The translations under genes were made by a program, and so were the position numbers. Of a stretch of 64,000 nt of DNA, positions 1 to 11,539 are shown one piece after another. The stretch is from Prostheceraeus crozeri. Taxonomy: Eukaryota; Platyhelminthes; Polycladida; Euryleptidae. The stretch lies in NCBI GenBank assembly GCA_907163375.1, contig CAJQUW010009257.1, positions 248,001-312,000 on the forward strand, given 5' to 3'. Numbering within the stretch: position 1 is the first letter of the stretch; each line of letters opens with the position of its first letter. The notes under the pieces are model-generated. The model worked only from the letters and a program-made list of their open reading frames with translations, made no database searches and was not told where the DNA came from.

Positions 1-759
1 TCAACGATTAAGCGTCGTTATCATCAGGGTACATATTATAAAAAGAAACTATTCAACAACATGAGCTCAAAATTTGAAAAGGTAAAGATGCAAAAATAGA
101 TATCTGTAGCATTGAGCTGTGTCTTTGGGAAATCATAGTTATGCGATTTTACGGTAATAGCATGTAAGCATAGAAATTAACAAGACCATAGAAAGTGTAC
201 TATTATCTGCTTCTATGCATGTAAGTGTTTCTAAAGCTAAAAATAAAAAGATATAGGATCGGATTTACCGCCCATCACGGTCATGAAGCAGACAGAACCG
301 GGTTACATGGTACCGATTGCAAAAAACATTGATCTGACTAAAACATCTTAGAGTTACAGACTTTCGAGTTGCGGTTTAAAAGAATGCTGGTTTTATCAGT
401 TCCCAGAATAAGTAAGTTTTATCAAGATCGGCCCATTTGTTCACTGACAAACTTCAAATTTGTATTATTCCCATGCTCAGCCATTTGGTGAGTCACCACT
501 CACCATTTCCCTTGGTTGAGGTCAGATTTCGAATGCTTGACCTGTGCACGAAGGCTGGTCGCCACGCGTTCACAAACAACAGCAATTTTTCAAGCCGTAG
601 AGTTGCTGCCTTGCGCAATAAACTTCGAATCACTAATTACTTCATTCAATTAGGCAGACTGCTCTGTTTCCTAAACCAAGTTGTGTCGGTGAATAAGTTT
701 AGTTATCAATTAAATAGAGCTTACGGCTAAATTTTATGAGAATAAACAAGAGATAAGGG
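1..759. other. AT-rich stretch with no recognised gene
   Basis: I see no domain, transposon end or RNA gene here. A 97-codon open frame at 437-730 has no motif that I recognise and no composition bias, and is probably chance. The LINE that follows may begin inside this stretch, because its recognisable coding part starts near 760 without a visible 5' boundary. Confidence 0.4.
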
Positions 760-1866
760 AGCCTTTCACTTTGTGCAACGATTTGGGAAACAGACTATAA
801 GTACAAAATCTTCCAGCAGAATCACTTCAAGTTGCTATCTGTGAGGTGCCTAATCAATTACAGTGTCTGAAACGAAAATCGTGTGGTTTTGATTGATTAC
901 CACATTGGGTGTTTCGCAACAACCCTGCTGTGCTTTCATAACTTTCATTTTTAATATGAGTCTTCAAGAAGGATATGCTTCGAATTATTTGAAAAGAACG
1001 AATGTAATTCCAATTCCCAAGAAAAGCAATCCGTCAAAAGGAAATGATTATTAACCGATTTCATTACTCCCTATAGTATCAAAAGCATTTGAGAAACTAT
1101 TTCAAAGTGGTTTCTGTGTCAAATTGAATATGAACCAGCTTGCGTACATCCCTGGAACTGGTGAGGCAGACCATCTGCTTTGACATCCTTTACTTGCACA
1201 TTTTAAAGCATCCAGACTATTACTCAGGAGCGTTTTGTGTTGCAACAGCATCAGACTTGACGAAGGTGTTCGATAAACTTCTGCACTCCACCATCATTGA
1301 AACATGCATCACACCTACTCGTATGTTAGGTTTACCCTCTGAAATCATTGTGTGACTTGCAAGTTATTTGACAGACAGGCAACAAAGAGTAGGTGCAATG
1401 GTAATGTTTCTTCATGGGAAAATATATCTAGTGGTGCTGCTCAAGGAGCGTTGTTGGTCCGCTATTACTTACGTTGGTAATGGACACTATGTCAGCTAAG
1501 TGTGAAAATTCACTGTATATCAATTACGCGAATGACTTAACTGTATAACATTTTATGCGAAACAATTCTGAAGAAATTTGCAGACGGAACTCGACAACAT
1601 TTTCCAGTAGACTCAACAGTATGGCTTTAGTGTGAACGCATCAAAGTGTCTTATGGACATTGTCACCAAAAAATCATTGCAGACAGCTGCAGTAAACTTT
1701 CCCGAAAATTCGTGGTACAAAATGTTGATCATCTTAACATTCTGGACTGTGTTTTTTATCGAAATCCAAAATGGAATAATCACATCAAATTCATTGTAAA
1801 AAATGTATCAAAGAGAGGGTATCTTATATTGCAACTTAAAAGATCTGCATGTCCCGCCTTCGTGTT
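760..1866 (+). mobile_element. LINE fragment, reverse-transcriptase region (CR1/L2-like)
   Basis: Conceptual translation across shifting frames gives the block order of a non-LTR reverse transcriptase. Near 960-1060 there is a segment like SLQEGYASNYLKRTNVIPIP followed by a PISLLPIVSKAFEKL block. Near 1250-1300 there is a DLTKVFDKLLHS block (motif A region), near 1430-1480 a GAAQGALLG-type remnant, near 1520 a degraded YANDLT catalytic motif, and near 1735-1845 a KWNNHIKFIVKNVSKRGYL block typical of the thumb region. Several frame changes and stops make it a dead copy. No endonuclease domain and no 3' tail are visible. It ends where a hairpin-rich stretch begins. The clade is inferred from block similarity and could be a related LINE group. 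Confidence 0.7.
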
Positions 1867-2340
1867 TTATGATCTCCAGACAAGTGTTGGTACAAAGTGC
1901 CTTCGGCTCTCGGGATTTAAAAACATAAAACCGGGAAAAACCATGGATTGTTTACTACTTATTGAATAGAAATCTTACATACTTATTTAATATTTCTAAT
2001 ATTTAATATTTTTTTTACTTATTTTATTTACTTTTACTAATTTACTACTTATTGAATACTGCTAGTCAATAGAAGCAGTATCAAGGAACCATAGTCATCG
2101 GCGCTTTGCTTGAAACTACCATGGACGCCTAGATATCTATAATTATATAAAGTATACCAGATTATTGCACAGTTGTAGAATCGTATTTCAGAATCCTTCC
2201 TATATTTCATACAATTTGCTCCCACGGAAAATCTTGGTAGAGAGGGATTCTAACGCAGATATCTATGGTCCTTATAATTTGACATAATGCATGATTTTGT
2301 AAGGCTTTCTATGTCCACAGGTTAACAGTTCCACAAAGCA

Positions 2341-2374
2341 GGTAATTATTTTCCTGGGTGGAAATAATTAACCT
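2341..2374. repeat. Inverted repeat, 14-bp arms
   Basis: GGTAATTATTTTCC and GGAAATAATTAACC are near-perfect reverse complements around a short CTGGGT-type loop. This could fold as a stem-loop and is probably part of the hairpin-rich element. Confidence 0.6.
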
Positions 2375-2457
2375 GGTGCAGACTTCTATGAAAAAAGGCA
2401 TGCATTATAACAGATAATGCATAGATTTCTTCGGTCATTATTTGTCATAACAACCTC

Positions 2458-2494
2458 GAGCCTTCGGCTCTCGGTAATTATAGCAATAATTACC
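2458..2494. repeat. Two adjacent perfect hairpins
   Basis: GAGCC-TTC-GGCTC (2458-2470) is followed at once by a 9-bp perfect stem, GGTAATTAT and ATAATTACC, around AGCA (2473-2494). The second stem shares its GGTAATTAT arm with the hairpin at 2341-2374, so one element family probably contributed both. Confidence 0.65.
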
Positions 2495-2566
2495 TCAAAT
2501 CTATTCATTATCTATTACATACTTTATAACGGATGGAGGATATCTATACCATGAACTCCTAGATAT

Positions 2567-3851
2567 ATGTGACCGCTCTAAGAAAAGGAAATAAAGACAT
2601 TGGACCTATTGCTGCAGGTGAAATTCTTCGCAGAATTGCGAGTAAATGTGCTTGTACAGCACTAAGAAGCAAAGCTGCTGATTTCTTCCATCCCCATCAA
2701 TTTGGAGTCGCCTGTCCGAGTGGTACCGAAAAAATTATTCACCATCTACGAAGAATTATAGATGCTCATTGGAATGATGACGATTTCATTATTCTAAAAG
2801 TTGATATGGCGAACGCATTTAACTCTCCCGTCAGCTTATTTTCAATGAATGCCGCAATCACTTTCCAGAATTGCTTGCATGCATAAATGCATGTTATGGA
2901 GCACATTTTACGTCATCATATGGGAACGCTTACATCAGAAACATGCGTGCAGCATTGTTTTCCTTAGGATTACAGAGCATAATTCGCACAATTTCGAATT
3001 CAGTGTCCCTAGTCTTTCATGCCTGGTATCTTGATGACTGTGTTTTCGCTGGATCACGTGAATCTATTGTGCGTGTAATCGAATGTCTTGAGCAGGCTAC
3101 TCCTACGACAGATCTGAAAGTCAACTTTTTGAAATGCGAAGTTTTCAGTCGCTCAAACTTGAATTTCCTCAATCAGAGCATTAAGAGATCGAATATACCA
3201 AATTTTGAAATTCTTGGTTCACCGATTGGAAATGCAGAATTTTGTGATTCCTTCATCTCTAAGAAGATTGAAAAGGCCGGCGAACTTCTTCATGCATTGA
3301 GTGAACTAAACAATCCTCAAGTTGCCCTTGCTATTCTTCGGCATTGTTCAGGATTTTGCCGCTTTGTTCACATTGCAAGAACTACACCCGTCGAACAATC
3401 AACTGACGCCCTAAAGAAATTTGACGATTGTATGCGGAAAGCCTTGGAGGAGTGTACCGCCATTCAGTGTACGGATGTAGCATGGAAACAAGCGCAGCTC
3501 ACCATTAAGAATGGAGGCCTAGGTCTTCGGTCAGTTTCGGAACACGCTGTTGCTGCATTTATTGCATCTTTCTTGAAGTCTGGTTTAGAGCTTACAACTA
3601 ATTGTGAAGCAGCAGTGAGACACATAAACTTGCGCTTTTGTTCGAGTGATAGAGTTGACTTTGATACTTTAAAAGACTTGGATCTAAAATCCGTCCAACA
3701 TCGCTTTTCAATGAAGATTGAAAAAGAATCGAAACGACTGCTACTACAGAATTCAACCACAGCGGACATGGTGCGTTTAAAAAACATATCCGCTCCTCAC
3801 ATTATAGGTTTGTTATAGGATAATGCTTGAAAATATCGCATGATATCTATA
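2567..3851 (+). mobile_element. Reverse-transcriptase relic, family A (unnamed invertebrate retroelement family)
   Basis: Two overlapping frames (2569-2886 and 2871-3818) together show a reverse transcriptase of a type common in corals, sponges and other invertebrates. It has an IAAGEILRRIASKC block near the start, motif A LKVDMANAFN with its aspartate codon at 2802-2804, a CYGAH block near 2890, and the catalytic motif AWYLDD with the tetrad codons at 3027-3038. Downstream are an EILGSPIG block, a GFCRFVHIART block, NGGLGLRS and KNISAPH. The usual QQGDP block is missing where the two frames meet, so the copy is deleted or shifted there. The frame is then lost and the Tc1 element begins at 3852. 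A possible continuation (SSEFDIWWF, about 5290-5320) lies on the far side of Tc1. I do not know the formal name of this family. Confidence 0.7.
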
Positions 3852-4071
3852 CTCTATGACATTAAAAATGATCCACTTGATGTAGAAAATCTCAGTGGAA
3901 GTGGACGACTTTTATTTCATACTGCACTGACCAGGATGTCTATGCATCAAATTTGTCATGCTAATATGAAGCAGCTGTCCATTATCGATATCTTTGGCAT
4001 AGTTGATGCATTTCAAATTCGACCTTTTATCACTATCAAGCAATTCTTTCTGACTAAATTTTGAAGCAAAA

Positions 4072-5146
4072 ATGTCGCAATCAGAGTTTGTAAAAGGAAT
4101 GGCTGTTGTAATGCTACGATGTGGAAAGAGTTGTAGGTTTGTAGGACGGAAGTTGGGTGTGTCACACTCCACTGTGAGCAGGTGGTGGAGTCGATGTGAC
4201 AATGATGGAAATGTTAAAAGAAGGAAAGGATCAGGGAGACCGAGATTGACAAACAATGCTACCGATAGGAAGTTGGTTATCTCAGCAAAGCGCAATCGCT
4301 TTAAGAGTGTTCCTCGACTGGCCATCAGCTGGAAAGCTGCAGCAGGAATTGCATGCAGCATACGAACAGCATATCACCGTCTAGCAGAAGCGGGCCTGAG
4401 GTCATGCCGACCTGCTGTAAGAATTCCTCTAAGTAAGTAATACGAGAATTTCACACAATGACATTGTTTCACTGCCAATTTTTTTCTCCGCAGGTCTCGA
4501 ACACGAGCGAAAGCATGTGGAATGGTGTGAGCAGCATCTGTTGTGGAGCACAGAGGAATGGCGTCAAGTGATGTGGACGGATGAATCCCGTTTCACTTTG
4601 GATTTTCACGATGTTCGCATTAGAGTGCATCAAATGGTTGGTGAGAGGTATTCATCCTGCTGCATATCTGAGCATGACCGCTATGGTGGTGGTAGCGTGA
4701 TGATCTGGGCCGGTATCTGGTACGGAGGTCGAACTGTCGCAGTCATTGTGAATGGGAACTTGAACGGAGAACGATATTTATCGAATATCATATCTCCAAT
4801 CGTCATCCCAACGGTAAATGAACTCAACCTCATATTGCAGGATGACAACGCTCGACCACACAGAGCTCATTGTGTAACAACAGCGATAGTGAGATCTGGA
4901 ATTCGCATCCTCCATTGGCCTTCACGCTCCCCCGACCTGTCTCCGATCGAACATGCTTGGGATGAACTTGGTCGGAAAGTGAGAGATGCATATGATCATC
5001 CCCCATCAACACTGACAGCTCTTTCAGAGAGACTCATCGATCAATGATCATTGCTGGATCAGGCACGGTTTGATCATCTTTGCGACTCGATGCCGATGAG
5101 ACTTCAAAGCTGCATTTCAGTGTGGGGAGGACATACTCGGTACTAG
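4072..5146 (+). pseudogene. Tc1 transposase with one intron and a late stop
   Basis: This is the DNA-cutting and joining enzyme of a Tc1 transposon. Exon 1 (4072-4432) encodes a paired-type helix-turn-helix DNA-binding region (VGRKLGVSHSTVSRWW, then the GSGRPR linker). Exon 2 (from 4494) encodes the DDE catalytic domain: MWTDESRF, YGGGSVMIWAGI, LQDDNARPHRA and SPDLSPIEHAW. There are 34 residues between the second aspartate and the glutamate, so it is DD34E. Joining the exons restores PLS-LEH, the same reading as the uninterrupted copy at 6279. A TGG-to-TGA change stops the frame at 5045-5047. The natural C-terminus (SLLDQARFDHLCDSM to GGHTRY, stop at 5144-5146) is still readable beyond it. 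The catalytic triad is intact, but about 33 residues are lost. Confidence 0.88.
4433..4493 (+). other. 61-bp spliceosomal intron in Tc1 transposase
   Basis: The donor is GTAAGT (4433-4438), a perfect consensus. The acceptor is a pyrimidine run ending CTCCGCAG (about 4478-4493). Reading through would hit a stop at 4438-4440. Removing exactly these 61 bases joins A with GT to make the serine codon of PLSLEH, matching the intronless copy 2. This is strong internal evidence for a real intron. Confidence 0.85.
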
Positions 5147-5261
5147 TGTCTCCCATTTATTCAAATATAATGTTTTATATAAAATGCTATCTTATAATTC
5201 ATGAGTGTGAGTGGAATAAAGTTCATATATTTGAGTGGAGCATTTTTTATGTCAGGCAGTA

Positions 5262-6050
5262 TATCATAGCGCATAGTTTTACCTGTAGTTCGGAGTTTGA
5301 TATCTGGTGGTTTCCGTTTGTTATGTACATAATACACGGAATGCATCAGGCAATAACCATAGATTTCTAAATGCTATGGAAATCCATGGAAATATCCAAA
5401 TCCATTCATTTCCATTCGAGTCCTTTCTATCAATTCTGTTTTTAGCCTACCACTACACGTACATCAATAGTGTGAAATTGTTGTTTTCTAACTTACAACT
5501 CAGATCCCAATGACGGGCATGGAAAGGAAGAAAATTTTGAATCTCGACATTCTTGAAATATAACATGACATATCATATTCAAGATAGCATGACTCAAACT
5601 TGATAAAATGCATAGGATTCAATGGTCCGTCTAACTCTGATGGCATTCAAAGCGTCAGCTAAAACTTGTGCATTTTATGACCTCCTCAAAGAATGAGTGA
5701 ACTTATATCAGCATCAAGAATCAAAGATGTCCTTCGGGGTTGCCCAATGATTGAAGAAAATTCTGCGCCATTTAACAATAAACAAGACCGAAGTCGTAAA
5801 TTTTGCCGTTGCATGTTATGGAGCATGACATACCACCAAGTGGGGTATCAACATCAATGGACAGTGGCAGATTACAGTATGCGCTCAATTAAGATGGAAT
5901 TCGTCGATGGACCCTATTATAAGAAGCAAACAGGCCTCCAATCCAAGCTTCTATTTCGCAAAATTATGAAGTAATTTTTTTATATGTGCTTATAGCGACA
6001 CACTAACAGACCTTTTCCGTTGAACCCAAGCTCTTCAAACTATATATATA
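5262..6050. other. Intergenic stretch between two Tc1 elements
   Basis: No complete gene is visible. About 5290-5370 may be a leftover of reverse-transcriptase family A (SSEFDIWWF in the plus direction). An open frame at 5693-5974 contains no motif I can name. The right edge is a short TA-repeat run that serves as the target of the next Tc1 element. Confidence 0.4.
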
Positions 6051-7368
6051 CTCACTGACATAAATAATGAAACCAACTATCATTGACTTGAATGGAAGTT
6101 TGTTTCATTTTTTCTATGGTTTGAGATGATATCTCGCTTTCTATGTATCACCATTGAACTCCATATGATAAGGGAAATGATATAGGACCATCAAATTTCA
6201 AAATTTGATATTGATCACAGTAACAGCTAGAAGTTGAACAGAATCACCACCTACTGCTGACCAGATTTAACTTATGAAATGGCGCACGATAACTTTACCA
6301 GAGGAATGGCAATTGGGATGATGCGTTGTGGGCAAAGTTCTACAACTGTTGCGAAAGAATTGAAAATTTCAAGGGTCGTTGTATGGAGGTGGTGGTGTCG
6401 TTGGAAAGCAGAAGGAAATGTGGAAAAGAAGAACGGATCAGGAAGACCAAGGGTATCATCCAAGCGGACAGATGCACGCTTAGTTTTAGCTGCTAAAAGA
6501 AACAGATTTGTGTCCGTCCCGAAGCTAATTGTGTACAGGAAGGTTTCTGGAAACGTTGCCTGTAGCGTTCGAACTGCATATCGAAGATTGCGAGAAGCTG
6601 GTATACAGTCTCGACGACCCACTGTGAGAATTCCGCTGAGCCTGGAACATCGAAGGAGACGAGTGACGTGGTGTCAAGGTCATCAGTCGTGGAGTGACAG
6701 TCAGTGGGAACGTGTGCTCTGGACTGATGAATCGAGGTTTACTCTCGATTTCAACGATGGTCGGATCCGTGTTCATCGCTTGCCAAGTGAACGATTTGCT
6801 CCATGTTGCGTCAAAGAACACGACCGGTACGGCGGCGGTAGTGTCATGGTTTGGGCCGGTATCTGGCACAATGGAAAAACACCAGCAATCGTAGTGAAAG
6901 GAACATTGACATATGCCGACGAGATCGTGACACCGGTCGTGGTTCCAGCAGTGACATCGAATCAATTGATTTTTCAGGATGACAACGCAAGGCCCCATCG
7001 CGCTTCAGTGTTCTCTAACAGGATAGCAAGCAGTGGAATCCCAACCTTGGATTCCCAACCTTTCCCAACCACCAGTGTCTTTGAAGATGTTGGCCGACAG
7101 ACTGATCGAGCAGTGGAACCTCTTAGACCTGGCATTCATCCAGCGACTGTGCTCATCCATGCCCTCATGCATCGATGCCTGTTTGGATGCTCGCGGTGGT
7201 CACACCCGTTTCTAACTTAAGTTGATAAAATCATGAGTATCAAATTAAATGTTTTTGAGTAAAGCATTCGAGTTCGTCTTTTACAAACAACAAACAAACG
7301 TACAGTACAACCAAGTTTAAGTCATAAGTATTCATATCAGGACTTGTTTCATTCTTTTTGTCACTGAG
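6051..7368 (+). mobile_element. Tc1-like transposon, copy 2
   Basis: It lies inside a TATATATA tract (6041-6050 and 7369-7377). The left end reads CTCACTGACATAAATAATG and the reverse complement of the right end reads CTCAGTGACAAAAAGAATG, so the ends are clearly inverted repeats of each other over about 25 bp. Total length is 1318 bp. It is oriented like copy 1 and shares its terminal consensus, but the transposases differ substantially, so these are related families rather than recent duplicates. Confidence 0.88.
6279..7215 (+). pseudogene. Tc1 transposase, intronless, catalytic glutamate block deleted
   Basis: The reading frame opens with a helix-turn-helix region (VAKELKISRVVVWRWW, GSGRPR) and continues without interruption through PLSLEHRRRR, the place where copy 1 carries its intron. 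The first two catalytic blocks are present: LWTDESRF and FQDDNARPHRA. After SSGIPTLD the frame shifts and about 30 codons are missing, including the SPDLSPIEH block that supplies the third catalytic residue. The family C-terminus (LADRLIEQWNLLDL to GGHTRF, stop 7213-7215) resumes in another frame. Some codons are also missing near LTYADEIVTP. The enzyme cannot be active. Confidence 0.88.
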
Positions 7369-8229
7369 TATATATATGTGATATTTAGTCATCTAGGAAT
7401 TCATGAAAATTTCCGTGTGATATTTTTTCATATCATACACTAAAATCATTGGAAAACCAGAGATATCTGCACTAAACTATGCGCTATACACACTTACTGA
7501 AGCCTGGTGTGAATCGACAAATTCTTCTTCTGGTCTCTCTCGACTTGAAGTTTTGTTAAGGCAAGAGTAGGGATCAATAGCCTGACTGAAAGCACGTCTT
7601 TCCGGATTCGATAAGTGATTGAACTTTCTGGCGAGGTTGCGAAATATAAGTGACCACCTGTGAACTTACCACTGGCTCTTTTAAGGGCCATGCGGCTCTA
7701 CAGAGCCACCAAACAACAAAGAAAATTTTATTTCAACCTTTATTTTATTAGTCTGCCGAATTTGTACTAATTGACAAAGCTTCATTAAAGTCAGACAAAA
7801 TTAAGGTGGTGCACCTTTTGCGATCATCACCGTAGAAATACATTTATTTATCAGACAACGATAGTTAGCGCCGCTAGCAGTATAAACATTTAATTTCGCT
7901 GCTATGCACGATGAGGAGAAGACTGTGAAATTCTATCTCTGAAGAATTTAGGAAATTTTGAAAACTATCAAGGGGATTACAAGGACATTTCAGGACATTT
8001 GCAGGATATCCTAATAATGTCAGAATTAAGTTTACATTTATGAGAACTTTGCAAGTAATCTAAATGAACAAACTCTGAGCTCTTCACTTTAGAGCATGAT
8101 AAAGAAGCTAATATAATCTTGTAATGACGAGCAGTTTGCATTTTTTACTAAAGAATTCTGCATATCATCTCAAAACTGTGAAAGTGATTTCGTTAGCAGC
8201 ATTGCTAAACTGCAAGTCAAAGGCAATGA
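7369..8229. other. No recognisable gene
   Basis: AT-rich sequence after the second Tc1 element. A 65-codon minus-strand frame at 7494-7691 shows no motif. The 3' region of the minus-strand LINE may reach into the right end of this stretch, but I see no poly-A tail or boundary. Confidence 0.35.
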
Positions 8230-9850
8230 CTGATGATTTACTTGACTTAATTGCTTAAGCCACGATCGCCCCTTGCTCCCACCAGTTTTCTCCAACGGTT
8301 CCAACTTCCCCTATTCTGAGCTTAGCGTTCCAATGTGTTGATTGGCAGGCCCGTGTCCGTTCGCATTTGGTCCCTCCATCCCTTCGCTGGTCTTCCGCGC
8401 GGTCTGGGGTTGCAGAAGTCCTGCCTGAATGCCCTTGAGACATAGTGATCTGACGGTCTTCTCGTTACGTGGCCAAACCAGCTTAGCCTTCTCTTTAGAA
8501 TTACATCTACGGTGGTGGTGTTCATGTGGAGGTTCCATCTGATGGTTTCGTTCGGAATACGGTCTCGAATGCTGGTTCCATAGTAGACACCGCATTTCGA
8601 AGACCTCCAGTTTTCTGTCTCTTCACTTCAGTGTCCATGTCTCGCATGCGTGGATGGCTATAGGTATTGTGACGACTTTATTAGGGTAACGCCACATGAC
8701 GAGCTTTTGAACCGCGCTGTGAAAAGGTTTGTATGTGTTTCAATCGGAGCGGCCACACTTGTAGCTCCAGCTGCGCTGTGGCAGCTTGTCACAGATAGCT
8801 TCGAGCTGCGGTAATTTCTCTCTCAATTACCACAGCTCAAAGCTCGATAGGTGGGATGATCTATTTTTAGAACTAACGTAGTAAACCAACAATTCTGACG
8901 AGTGGCGATCGGTAATTAAGCTGTGCGGCTTATTATGTGGCCGCGTAACTCTCACAGCTCAAAGCTTGACAAAGCTATACGTCGCTGCTAGCTTTAAAGC
9001 GCGGCTCGTCATGTAGCCTTATACCTAGTCCCATCTTAAGAGTACGGCTGATACGGCGCTCGTTCCAGATTGATTTTCGTAGACGGCCAAAGGCTTGGGA
9101 AGCTAGAGCTGTCCTATTTATGATGTCAGACAAGGAATCAGGGACAACGCTGCCTAGAAAGGTAGATTCGTGAACGCTTTCAACTGGCGTCCCGTTGATA
9201 AGGATGCGATCATTGCTGGGTGACACAACTTTGAATTTGTCGACGCTGATCTTCATGCTCCACTTTTCACATGAATTTTCTAATTCTGTTGTGGACAGCT
9301 GTAATTTGTCGAAGATTGCTGAGATTAGAGTAGTATCATCTGCGTAGCGGATGTTGAAAGAAAAAGAGTTGCTCAGGCTGAGGGAGGAGTCTAGGGATCA
9401 TGCTTCTAGACAGCTGTCATCACAAATTTTAAGAAAACATTGAATAGGATAGGAGAGAGCAGGCGGCCTTGTCTGACAACTTTGAACCAATCTGTCAAAT
9501 GTCTATCTATAACTACTGCACTTTCGGTTTCCTTGTACATGGATTCTATTATTCTGACAATTTTTGGATAAACTCCAATACCTCGCATCGCTTTCCAAAG
9601 CGCTTTCTTCCACACTGTGTCGAACACTGCTTTGAAATCAATGAAATTGAAATGGTGGGGACGTTGTGTTCTTTGGCCTTTTCGATTATCTGACGCGTGA
9701 TTAAGATGGCATCGATGGTTCCTCGGTTAGGTCTGAAGCGAAGCTGGCTTTCATGAAGTGCTTTTTCACTTTTCTCTCTCATTCTGTCTAGTACGATGCG
9801 ACAGAAGACCTTCCTTCCCTTGTATAGAGAGAAGTACAACGTCTGATGAT
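8230..9850 (-). mobile_element. LINE relic, reverse transcriptase and 3' domain
   Basis: Reading the minus strand from 9840 downward gives RT blocks: GRKVFCRIVLDRM, a LRFRPNRGTIDAI block, VFDTVWKKALWKAMRG (motif A), LTDWFKVVRQGRLLSPILFN (motif B), then RILINGTPVESV, TFLGSVV and LRKSIWN. The 3' part includes EVFEMRC and RRLSWFGHVTRRPSD followed by NPRPRGRPAKGWRDQM, the tail seen in RTE-like and related LINEs. There are several frame changes, and the YADD region is badly decayed near 9330-9380. No endonuclease domain is seen upstream. A segment at about 8690-8980 has its own hairpin and direct repeats and may be a later insertion. Clade assignment beyond LINE is uncertain. Confidence 0.75.
8803..8838. 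repeat. Imperfect 14-bp stem-loop inside the LINE relic
   Basis: GAGCTGCGGTAATT pairs with AATTACCACAGCTC around an eight-base pyrimidine loop, with one mismatch. A CACAGCTCAAAGCT motif next to it (8831) recurs at about 8953, so the stretch between could be a small inserted element. Confidence 0.5.
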
Positions 9851-11531
9851 TTTTTCATAATTATGTATACTGTTGGCAGCATCCCGCTGCGAGTTGGACA
9901 TTTTCTAATTTTAGCTATAAACTGTGACGGACTGAATATTTTCTCTTTCATACATAAAATGTTGTGTACAGGGTTAGGAGCAGTTATAAACGCTAGAATG
10001 CCAGGACCGGTCATTTGAACGGAAAATGACTTTGCAGCTATCGCAATGCGTTTATTTCAGTGAATGTGATTAAGTGGCTCTACTCATAAATATTGTTTTT
10101 CAGGTTAGTGATAATTCTATTGGTTAAATAGATTTGATGGATGTTGATTCAATACGCTCTGGCAAATCTACCTCCAATGCCCAGACCGGTCATTTTGAGC
10201 GTGGTCACTTAAGTCTCCTTTATTGAAGCTTTTTGCTTTGTTTGTCACACATGTGGATTTGACACTTACCTAAAATGATGTCACACCGTGCGTTATCTGA
10301 CACTTGTCGATGGTGTAAATACCGATCAACCATATGTTCGCGAGATATATTAGATACAGCCTATTATAGGCCTACTCCTAGTCTCAATCTCACTTATCGG
10401 CATCCTAATAGGGGAGAGAAATAAAGCCAAATAATCTGAAGGTTGCATAGCCAATCGCTATCGATAAATTGAGTAATTGGTACCAGTAGTTTTGGCACTT
10501 CTTGATAATCAATTGTCAATCACTGCCCACATCAGTCTATGGAAAGCGCGGAAGTTGACTGTTCCCTCAGGTTCCCCGATTTACGTTGTTGATCAGATCA
10601 CTTTTCACATAAAGCGTGAAACTCGGCAGCTACGACAGCACAATTGTACAGTGGGACGATGGTCATCCAGAGGCGGCATGGTTTTATCCCGGACTTATTT
10701 GAGAAGGAATGTATCCAGCCATTTCAGTGAAGACAAAACATGAGCATCTATCTATGCAAACCGAGCAAGAATGCATTTCCTTACACCCAGCTTTCATGGT
10801 TCTGCTGCCACAGACTCTGAAGCTAATTAAAGAAACGCAGAGATTATGAAATATTACTATCAAAATAAAGTAGGTATACATGCTATGGATATTTTACAGC
10901 ATATTTTACGCCTGTATAGTTACAAGGCAGCATTGAAGATGGCCAGGTGGCAGGTGTCCTGTGATCTTCTGGAAAAGACTGCTCTGAACTCATACATAAT
11001 GCACAGAGAAGCTACAAGTATCAGGATCTGACGAAGACAATGCATTTGGATTTAGCATGCTCGTTATGCAGAAGAAAGTCTGAAAGACAATAAATACAAC
11101 ACATGCCTGCGACGGAAAATGAAGGAAAAAACGGAAAACCTGATCATTCTCTCAAAGTGTGAAACATCTTGTCTTCATTTTGACACGTGCGACATTAGTG
11201 GACAGCATGCCGAAAAGCGACTAAAATAAAATCGCTGCAGTTGTGATATGCAAAAACATCATTTTATTCGAAAGAAAAATTGAAATAAAGATGTGACACA
11301 AATTTAGTCTTCGAATTTGGCATGAGTAGGCATAAATTATGATTTTATTCTTCATATAGCCTTTATGACGTAGGCTAATCAACTTATTTGCTGGATAGAG
11401 AACAACAGCAAATTTCATACGTGGCGGTAGAAAGCCCATTTACATTTTCAACTGTGATAATATAAGGAAAGCGAATTATAATTGACTAAAAAATACAGTA
11501 GCCAATATTGGAGATCACAAATTAGGATTTG
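9851..11531. other. No gene; contains a 25-bp direct repeat with CCGGTCATT core
   Basis: No protein domain is visible on either strand. AATGCCAGGACCGGTCATTT (from 9997) recurs with a few changes at 10176-10200, and a shorter relative (ATGCCGGTCATT) occurs near 12808. TAGGCCTA occurs at 10367-10374. Short open frames here look random. Confidence 0.4.
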
Positions 11532-11539
11532 GTCACATG

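Larger units (their letters stand above)
1867..2566. repeat. Hairpin-rich non-autonomous element between two retroelement fragments
   Basis: This 0.7-kb stretch separates the LINE fragment from the next reverse-transcriptase fragment and has no coding signal. It has several inverted repeats (listed separately), two copies of a CCTTCGGCTCTCGG motif (about 1892 and 2461), and a direct repeat of roughly 25 bp around CCTAGATAT at about 2110-2140 and 2540-2568. These features suggest a decayed DNA transposon or MITE. I cannot find a convincing pair of terminal inverted repeats or a target duplication, so boundaries are approximate. Confidence 0.4.
3852..5259 (+). mobile_element. Tc1/mariner (Tc1-like, DD34E) transposon, copy 1
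   Basis: The element is flanked by TA on both sides (3850-3851 and 5260-5261). Its left end reads CTCTATGACATTAAAAATG and the reverse complement of its right end reads CTGCCTGACATAAAAAATG, so the inverted ends are imperfect over about 25 bp. The same consensus is seen in copy 2 at 6051-7368 (CTCACTGACATAAATAATG). The 1408-bp length is normal for Tc1. One transposase gene fills the middle. The insertion lies inside or at the end of reverse-transcriptase family A. The divergence between the two ends suggests it is not recent. Confidence 0.85.

Noticed and set aside
437-730. 97-codon open frame as a gene
   Set aside because: No recognisable motif, no supporting neighbour and a length expected by chance.
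5693-5974. 93-codon open frame as part of reverse-transcriptase family A
   Set aside because: One phrase faintly resembles a family block, but the rest does not, and the position would be out of order.
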